The notes below the pieces were generated by a model that had not been told where the DNA came from, did not search any database, and saw nothing but the letters and a program-made list of their open reading frames with translations. This document shows, piece by piece, positions 57,423 to 64,000 of a stretch of DNA of 64,000 nt. Every line of letters starts with the position of its first letter. Positions within the stretch are counted from its first letter, which is position 1. The stretch spans positions 62,001-126,000 of the forward strand of contig MPNH01000003.1 of the NCBI GenBank assembly GCA_002238925.1. The letters are read 5' to 3'. The position numbers and the translations under genes were made by a program. Source of the stretch: Spirochaetaceae bacterium bin103 (GTDB taxonomy: Bacteria > Spirochaetota > Spirochaetia > SZUA-6 > Bin103).

Positions 57423-60400
57423 ATGTCGATGGATAGGCACCACGAACAAAATGAGCTCAAGCAGCATCTGCAACGTGCTACGGCGTCGCAAGTCGAACGC
57501 CTTGCGGCCTCTCTGATTGCTCGTCTTCTCGGCATTCCCATTGCGGTAGCTAAGCCTGGTTTTCAACACGGCGCGGACGCCGGCACCGCTGGCCGGAACG
57601 GGCGCCAACTTCGCATTGAATGTAAGAAGTACAGGGATACCACCAGCCTGGACGAACGCGAGTTGCTTGGCGAGATTGATCAGGCGCTCGCGCGCGATGA
57701 GGCACTCGAGGCTTGGGTCCTCGTCACAACTCGCCCCGTTCCAGAGCAACTTGTACATTCGCTTGATCAGAAAGCCGAGCGAATCGGTGTCCCGGTTGTA
57801 GTCGTTGATTGGCTGGATAGACCGATCCCGCGATTTGCGGCTCTGTGTGCAGTTGGTCCCGAACTGGTCGCGAAGGAGATATCGAGCGAAGCAGGCAAGT
57901 TAGCCCGCTCTCTTCAATCAACTTCGAGGGCAACTGTTGAAACACTAAGGCGCGAGCTTCAAGCTTGGTGTATCGGTTTTCTGTCTGTAAGAAGCCGCTC
58001 GCACCAGAAGCTAATGGAAGTATGGAATTCCCCACGAGAGGCAATTGCCACGCTCGGGTACAATGCTGCCGGTGGCGCTCAGCAGCGAAGAATTCGGCGC
58101 ATGACCGTATATGAAGCGCTAAGTGGCTGGTGGCGAGACTCGCCAATTGATGTACCGGCCGCCGTCGTTGGACTCGACGGCGTCGGAAAGACATGGGCAA
58201 CACTCGACTGGTTGACCGACGTCAAGGATCGGCTTCCGATTGTCCTCACAATACCATCTTTGACAGCGGTGACCACGGTGGAGTCGGCTACCGGAATAAA
58301 GGAACTAATAGCAGATGAACTACACGGTATGACCGGTGTTAGAAATCGGCAATATTGGCTCGGTCGGGTTGATCGGTTTCTATCGCGTCCACCCGATCAA
58401 GGGCCCGCGGTTGCGATTTTTTTTGATGGTTTAAACCAGAACTCGTCGGTTGTCTGGGATCGAACAATACAAATTCTTCAGGGTACTCAATTCGCGGATC
58501 GTATACGGGTTATCGTGAGCTGCCGCAGTGACTATTTCGAGAATAGGTTGCACAACCTTAACAGACTCTTTGCTTCCTCCGTGCGAATCAATGTTGATCG
58601 CTATGACTCGGCCGTGGGCGGTGAGCTTGACAGATTACTCGTCCTGCATGGCGTCAAGAAGACAGAGTTGTATCCGGAGGTAATCCAGTTAGCAAAATCG
58701 CCGCGGCTATTCGAACTCGTGATACGTTTTAGGAACGAACTGGTCGACGCGGCGGAAGTTACCGTACATCGACTGCTATGGGAATACGGACGCGAATCTT
58801 TCGGGGCTCTGAGCCAGAGGTCGTTTAGCGTGGACGAATGGCATGAGTGGCTAAGGGAGATTTCCGCAAGGTGGCGAGACGGCACACGAGTCTTGTCGCG
58901 GAAAGCTCTCAGCGAAACCGTGAGACAACCTTACCTCAACGAAAACGAGGTATATGATCGGCTTAGCGACATCATCGACGGTGGTATGGTCGCGAACGTA
59001 TCGGGCGAGTTGGTGATAGACCGGACGTTGGTGAACCATGCTCTCGGAGCGGCTCTCTTGGCGTACCTCGATGGCACAAACGTAGTGTCGTTCTCAGATC
59101 GGCATGCCAAACTTGTGGAGTGGCTGGACCCGATATCTGGGTTTGACCAGAGAAGCGAGATCCTCCGTGCGGCAGTTTCCATTCTGGTCGCGCAGAAGAG
59201 CCCGAACAGATCCATCGCTGGGGTTCTTGTGACCGCCTGGCTGCAGAGCCAAAATATCCCCGACCACCATCGCGAGGAGTTGGTAGCGCTCGCGCCAAGT
59301 CTACTCAATGCCCTGTTAGACGCGATCGAGCATTCGGAGGGCCGAGTGTACGGCGCCGCTCGCCTTTGGGCTTCCTATGCGCTACGCTCTATCCCCAGAA
59401 ATAGCGAGACCGCCATAGTGACGATTCTCGGGCGGTCGTGCCGGTGGCTGCGTACTGTCTCTCGTCAGGTCGATCCACGACGGGTCCGAGACGATGAGTT
59501 TGAGAAACGCCGCTCAGTTCGATTCATTGAGCGGATCGGTCGTGATTCCTCGGGATCCCTAATGGTTGCCGGGTGCAAACTGGATCTCGTCAACCACTCA
59601 GACAACACAATCGCGCGAATAGTGCCCTCAATCATTGAGGGGTTTCCAATCGCCCGAGCTTTGCCGGTCTTAGCTAACGCTGCTGCCGCCCTCGCTGTGG
59701 CCGATACGAGTCCCGCTTGGGGCGGTCTTAGGTGGATCTGTCTGCTTAACGAAGTCGATCCTGACGAGACCGCCGAGGCTCTGCGCCGCTTGTCCCACGA
59801 AGTTCGTCAGCGTATCCCCGAGCCCGGATTGCACCCCGATCTCCCGTCGCGGATCTCCGCTCTCTTGCTTTGGCTCACGGGGCAAGCCGAGGATGACAGG
59901 GTAGCCGCTTCTATTGACCCTCAGTTCGATCGTTCATGGTCCTACCGAACAGACTATCTCTCTCATCCAGAGACGAGTTTTTTCCCCCTTGAACGACGCC
60001 ACGCCCCGCTTATACTACGCGCAACCGACCTTTCCGTCCCTCACCGTGTGCAGCGACTAGGCGATCTGTGGTTCGATCCTCACCTTCGACCCGCCCAGAC
60101 GTTCGTATCCGAAATCGGACAGCACACCGAACGGATTGATGTCACAAAGTTGACTCGCCGCCCAGTCAGGGCCATCGACGATATTGAGTTTGAAAGAATC
60201 GAGCCAGCTCTCGCCCGATGTAACCCCAGTGCACTCGCATCGTTGTTGAGGGCCAAGCTGAGAGGTATGAAAGACAGTCCGATCGATGCCCGATATTGGT
60301 TGGCTCTTCATTGTACGGATTACATGCTTTTGACGCATCGCGCCGAAGCAGAAGCCGCTCGCGTCCTTCGCCTGCGTTCTAGCGAACTTGACGAATATGA

Positions 60401-62060
60401 CAAGCCTGTCGTATGTTGGAATCTTCTTCTCTCGGAGATTGCTAACTTCGACGTACACCGACAGTTTGTATCGATCATACAAGCGGAGTTGGACTTCGTT
60501 CCGATAGAATTCCAATATATCGTTCGTCGGCCAGATGCCACGGATATAGAGATACTAGTCCGCAAGTATCGAGAAGGATCTAAAGAACAACAACACCTCC
60601 TGCTTGTCTTGTTGTCGCTTCATCCGGTGGATCTGAACGAGGAGTCATGGGATTGGGTTCACGAGATCGCGCATAGCGCGGCAAGGACTGAAACCAAAAT
60701 ATCTGCATTCGGCATACTCAGCGCGTCCGACCCTGTCAAGTTTGGCCGAGCCTTGGTTGCCCGGGGGTGGTCATGGAGCGTGACCGAAGACATATTCGTG
60801 AATCACTATGGGACGTCCGCGCTTATTGAGGCAACCGACGACACTCCTTTCGAAGAGATTGCTTCTCGCCTCGCGCCGTGGCGGCTCCTAGAGTCAGCAC
60901 GTCGCCGCGGATGCAACCCCGCCGAACTCGACCTGGCGATCGAGCTCTTCGGACGTGTGCTTACGGATTCTACACTCGATCTACTAGATCCCGGAATCGA
61001 CCTATCGGTCGACCGATCCCTGCGAGAAGACCTTCCATTCGCCTATTCGGTTGCCCCGCGGCCGACGCAGTCTGGGGAGGGCCTCCCATGGATCGGGAAT
61101 CCTGAAGAACAGCTTAGAGCACACCGTGGCGCGATCGCCACGGCCGAGAGGCATGCCAAGACCGCTTGGAGATCGGGTGCGAGTCTCTACTTGGTCGACC
61201 TTCATATGGAAGACTTAAGGGCTGTTCTGGCACACGCTCCCGATGTGGTGGATCGGTGGCTTGTAGGCTGGTCGGAGCCCACGAGGGACTTCATACGGCG
61301 GGTCCGCCTCGCTGAGGGCACGTTTCTTGGCCTGTGCGAAGCGCTGATGGAACATGATCCTCCGCGTGGGACCAAGTTGTGGTGCACACTTCGACGGACG
61401 TTGGCTACGACGTATGTGGGTGGCGGTGGTGTGGATGATCTTCTACACATGGCCTTTCGCGTACCAGACTCACCGGAAGTGTCGAATCTTCGCTGTGAGT
61501 TGCTCGGATTTGGCTTTTGCCACAACGATCGGATGCTATTCGACATCGCACTCGCCGCAACCTACAACGGAAGGAGCGACTGGCTGAAAAACACAATTTC
61601 CTCGGATAGGGCTTCCTCGACCACCTGGAGGAACAAGCGGGCGGAAGTACTCGCCGGGTTCACGATAGACAACAGGCTGCCCGTCGAAGGAGCATGGTCA
61701 GATGGTGAGATCGAAACGGACGCGGCGGAGCTTCTCCAGAGAGCAGCACGCTCGCGGTGGACAGAGGCCTGTGCGCGGTACTGGTGGGAAGTGTTTCTTC
61801 AGTCGCCTGATCGTGATCGGGCGTACGCAGCCTGGGTGTTGTTTCTTCGTTCAGCCGATCGAAGGTCATCGATTTGGACCAAGCAGACATCCCTTGAGGA
61901 GAGCGAGATGAGCGATCTCTTGCGTCTCAAGATTGCTCATCATAGAATCAACCATCGGGCCATGCAGCGGGCGCTTACGAAACGCGACGAGAAACTCGAA
62001 AAGAGCTATTTGGGTCGCTCAATCGTTGCCGGTGTAGGTCCTTGGGCAAGCGAATTATGA
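57423..62060 (+). CDS. Large Mrr-nuclease/STAND NTPase, Avs4-like antiviral protein
   Basis: 1545 residues in one intact frame. The N-terminal ~130 residues form a restriction-endonuclease-like (Mrr) fold: Asp52 in HGADAG and E-C-K at 66-68 in LRIECKKY give the D...ExK site. Then comes a STAND-type NTPase with Walker A GLDGVGKT (250-257) and Walker B VAIFFDGLNQ (Asp335), then about 1100 residues of helical, repeat-like sequence expected to sense the target. This order and length match Avs-type antiviral STAND proteins, especially Avs4, which detect phage proteins and cut DNA. Lower G+C and different codon use suggest transfer. It stands alone with its own promoter. Annotation as Avs4 itself is inference. 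Confidence 0.78.
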   Translation: MSMDRHHEQNELKQHLQRATASQVERLAASLIARLLGIPIAVAKPGFQHGADAGTAGRNGRQLRIECKKYRDTTSLDERELLGEIDQALARDEALEAWVLVTTRPVPEQLVHSLDQKAERIGVPVVVVDWLDRPIPRFAALCAVGPELVAKEISSEAGKLARSLQSTSRATVETLRRELQAWCIGFLSVRSRSHQKLMEVWNSPREAIATLGYNAAGGAQQRRIRRMTVYEALSGWWRDSPIDVPAAVVGLDGVGKTWATLDWLTDVKDRLPIVLTIPSLTAVTTVESATGIKELIADELHGMTGVRNRQYWLGRVDRFLSRPPDQGPAVAIFFDGLNQNSSVVWDRTIQILQGTQFADRIRVIVSCRSDYFENRLHNLNRLFASSVRINVDRYDSAVGGELDRLLVLHGVKKTELYPEVIQLAKSPRLFELVIRFRNELVDAAEVTVHRLLWEYGRESFGALSQRSFSVDEWHEWLREISARWRDGTRVLSRKALSETVRQPYLNENEVYDRLSDIIDGGMVANVSGELVIDRTLVNHALGAALLAYLDGTNVVSFSDRHAKLVEWLDPISGFDQRSEILRAAVSILVAQKSPNRSIAGVLVTAWLQSQNIPDHHREELVALAPSLLNALLDAIEHSEGRVYGAARLWASYALRSIPRNSETAIVTILGRSCRWLRTVSRQVDPRRVRDDEFEKRRSVRFIERIGRDSSGSLMVAGCKLDLVNHSDNTIARIVPSIIEGFPIARALPVLANAAAALAVADTSPAWGGLRWICLLNEVDPDETAEALRRLSHEVRQRIPEPGLHPDLPSRISALLLWLTGQAEDDRVAASIDPQFDRSWSYRTDYLSHPETSFFPLERRHAPLILRATDLSVPHRVQRLGDLWFDPHLRPAQTFVSEIGQHTERIDVTKLTRRPVRAIDDIEFERIEPALARCNPSALASLLRAKLRGMKDSPIDARYWLALHCTDYMLLTHRAEAEAARVLRLRSSELDEYDKPVVCWNLLLSEIANFDVHRQFVSIIQAELDFVPIEFQYIVRRPDATDIEILVRKYREGSKEQQHLLLVLLSLHPVDLNEESWDWVHEIAHSAARTETKISAFGILSASDPVKFGRALVARGWSWSVTEDIFVNHYGTSALIEATDDTPFEEIASRLAPWRLLESARRRGCNPAELDLAIELFGRVLTDSTLDLLDPGIDLSVDRSLREDLPFAYSVAPRPTQSGEGLPWIGNPEEQLRAHRGAIATAERHAKTAWRSGASLYLVDLHMEDLRAVLAHAPDVVDRWLVGWSEPTRDFIRRVRLAEGTFLGLCEALMEHDPPRGTKLWCTLRRTLATTYVGGGGVDDLLHMAFRVPDSPEVSNLRCELLGFGFCHNDRMLFDIALAATYNGRSDWLKNTISSDRASSTTWRNKRAEVLAGFTIDNRLPVEGAWSDGEIETDAAELLQRAARSRWTEACARYWWEVFLQSPDRDRAYAAWVLFLRSADRRSSIWTKQTSLEESEMSDLLRLKIAHHRINHRAMQRALTKRDEKLEKSYLGRSIVAGVGPWASEL

Positions 62061-62205
62061 GGCGGCAACGGAAGTGTCTCGAAACAGCGAACTGATCGAA
62101 TCTGTGTGGCAAGACAATTCGACCCGCACAACATGCCGAGCCGACGAGCGGACGTGTCTCAACTCATCTACTAGGCGCTGAGGCGCTGAATATGGATTGA
62201 GTCTC

Positions 62206-62222
62206 CCCGATGTCGCATCGGG
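62206..62222. terminator. Hairpin between the STAND gene and aroA
   Basis: CCCGATG-TCG-CATCGGG is a seven-base perfect stem with a three-base loop. There is no clear T-run after it, so intrinsic termination is uncertain. The remainder of the 290-base gap (62061-62349) shows no other feature. Confidence 0.4.
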
Positions 62223-62349
62223 CCAATGAGATGATCCTCACATATCGCTGGGGCATCGACAGATACAGGTCCTCGGACGCGCGACAGATGCGGCTCAAAA
62301 TGGGAATCGGCCCTTGCATGGTCGCGGCACCGTGCGGCACCATTGCGGG

Positions 62350-63592
62350 GTGAGCGTTCAAGCCATCACTCCCGCCGGCGCACCGGTCGATGCCGAGGTG
62401 CGGGTACCCGGATCCAAGAGCCTGACCAACCGCGCCATGTGCATGGCGGCGCTGGCCTCGGGCACGTCGACCCTGCACAACGCCCTGTTCAGCGACGACA
62501 CCCACTACTTCGGCGCGGCGCTCCGCGCGCTCGGCATCGAGGTGCGGGAAGATGCCGATGCGGCGATCATCAGCGTCGACGGCCAGGGCGGCGCCATCCC
62601 GGCGCAGAAGGCCGACCTGTTCGTCGGCAACGCCGGCACGGCGGCGCGTTTCCTGACCGCGCTGCTGGCCCTTGGCGAGGGCTGCTACACGGTGGACGGG
62701 GTGCCGCGCATGCGCGAACGCCCCATCGACGAACTGCTCGCGGCGCTGACCGCCCAGGGCGCGCGCATCACCTCGGACAGCGAGCCGCCGCGCATGCCGT
62801 TCACGATCTGCGGCGCCGGGCTGGCGGGGGGCCACCTGGAGATCTCCGGCATGCGCAGCAGCCAGCCGATCTCCGCCCTGCTGATGGTGGCGCCGCTGGC
62901 CCAAACCAGCACGACCCTGCACATCACCGGCGAGCTGGTGTCGAAGCCGTTCGTGGGCATGACCACGCGCCTCATGGAGCAGTTCGGCGTGAACGCCGGC
63001 GGCGGCAGCAGCCTGTACATCGCCGCCGGCCAGCGCTACCACCCGGTGGACATGGTGATCGAGCCGGACGCCACCAACGCCTCCTACTTCTTCGCGGCCG
63101 CCGCGGTCACCGGTGGGCGGGTAACCGTGGCCGGCCTGACGCGCAGCTCGCTGCAGGGCGACCTGGCGTTCCTGGAAGTGCTGCGGCAGATGCGCTGCAA
63201 GGTGCGCTGGCGCGGCGACACGGTCACCGTGCAGGGGCCCGCCCAGCTCGCCGGGGTCGACGTGAACCTGGCCCCGATCAGCGACACCGCGCCCACGCTG
63301 GCGGCAATCGCGCCGTTCGCCAAGGCGCCGGTCACCATCCGCGGCATCGCCCACACCCGCCTGCAGGAAACCGACCGGGTCACCGCGATGGCCACCGAGC
63401 TGCGCCGCCTCGGGGTGCCGGTCGAGGAACGCGACGACGGCCTGCGCATCGAGCCGGCCGCGCCGCGCCCCGCCACCGTCGCAACCTACGACGACCACCG
63501 CATGGCGATGGCGTTCGCGGTCACCGGCCTGCGCGCGCCCGGCATTGCCATCGCCAACCCCGGCTGCACCGCCAAGACTTTCCCGGACTACT

Positions 63593-63621
<29 letters not shown>
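62350..63621 (+). CDS. aroA: 3-phosphoshikimate 1-carboxyvinyltransferase (EPSP synthase)
   Basis: 423 residues. PGSKSLTNRA (substrate-binding Lys), LFVGNAGTAARFL, RMRERPIDEL, SSQPISALLM, ISDTAPTLAAIA (catalytic Asp region), RLQETDRV and YDDHRMAMAFAV are diagnostic. Condenses shikimate 3-phosphate with phosphoenolpyruvate in aromatic amino-acid synthesis. Start chosen at GTG 62350, which puts VSVQAITPAG before the first strand; the ribosome site is weak. Confidence 0.95.

Positions 63622-64000
<379 letters not shown>

Overview
The window is high-GC DNA (about two thirds G+C by eye) from a free-living or host-associated bacterium, probably from a metagenome. Three things make a high-GC member of the Spirochaetota the most plausible source: LplB/YtcP-type ABC permeases without their own ATPase, a solute-binding protein whose leader ends in the 'AFGG-xQE' style common in spirochaetes, and a long (~410 aa) glycerolipid acyltransferase. 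This is an inference, because there is no rRNA or other marker gene. Four intact sulfatases, three sulfatase remnants and an arylsulfotransferase-like lipoprotein point to an organism that uses sulfated glycans.

The left half (about 1.3-29 kb) is one large defence and toxin-antitoxin island bracketed by sulfatase genes and sulfatase debris. In order it holds: a coupled pair of P-loop ATPases behind an unusual repeated operator; a decayed antitoxin copy, an IS21 transposase scrap and a sulfatase C-terminal fragment; a run of toxin-antitoxin modules (AbrB/Doc, Phd/PIN pseudogene, PIN/ribbon-helix-helix, orphan antitoxin); and a tightly overlapping operon of DUF1998 helicase, SNF2 helicase, Eco57I-like methyltransferase, PtuA-like ATPase, PtuB-like HNH nuclease and a second HNH nuclease. 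The operon reads as a DISARM-like module merged with a Septu-like module. It is followed by a lower-GC OLD nuclease, a degenerate sulfatase, a second OLD-type gene whose front half has been replaced by a sulfatase scrap, and an XRE-ImmA antitoxin whose PIN toxin is truncated against the next sulfatase.

The right half is mostly metabolic. A sulfatase, two ABC permeases, a solute-binding protein and a second sulfatase (29-35.7 kb) look like uptake and desulfation of a sulfated sugar. After a small PIN toxin-antitoxin/DUF4143 ATPase island come the E2 and E3 subunits of a 2-oxoacid dehydrogenase, rlmN, a Calx-beta/arylsulfotransferase lipoprotein, a class II aldolase, xylose isomerase, an acyltransferase, CTP synthase and adenylosuccinate synthase. 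Then come another VapBC pair, an ATPase fragment, a sulfatase, a solitary DNA methyltransferase, a RidA protein, a 1545-residue Mrr-STAND (Avs4-like) defence protein, EPSP synthase, and a truncated gene ending in a 47-base poly-G tract.

Several genes (helicase, methyltransferase, rlmN, last gene) contain tandem duplications whose second copy or spacer is degraded toward G or C, and PtuA and PtuB each carry one frameshift. These may be sequencing or assembly artefacts, so the affected genes may be intact in the real organism.
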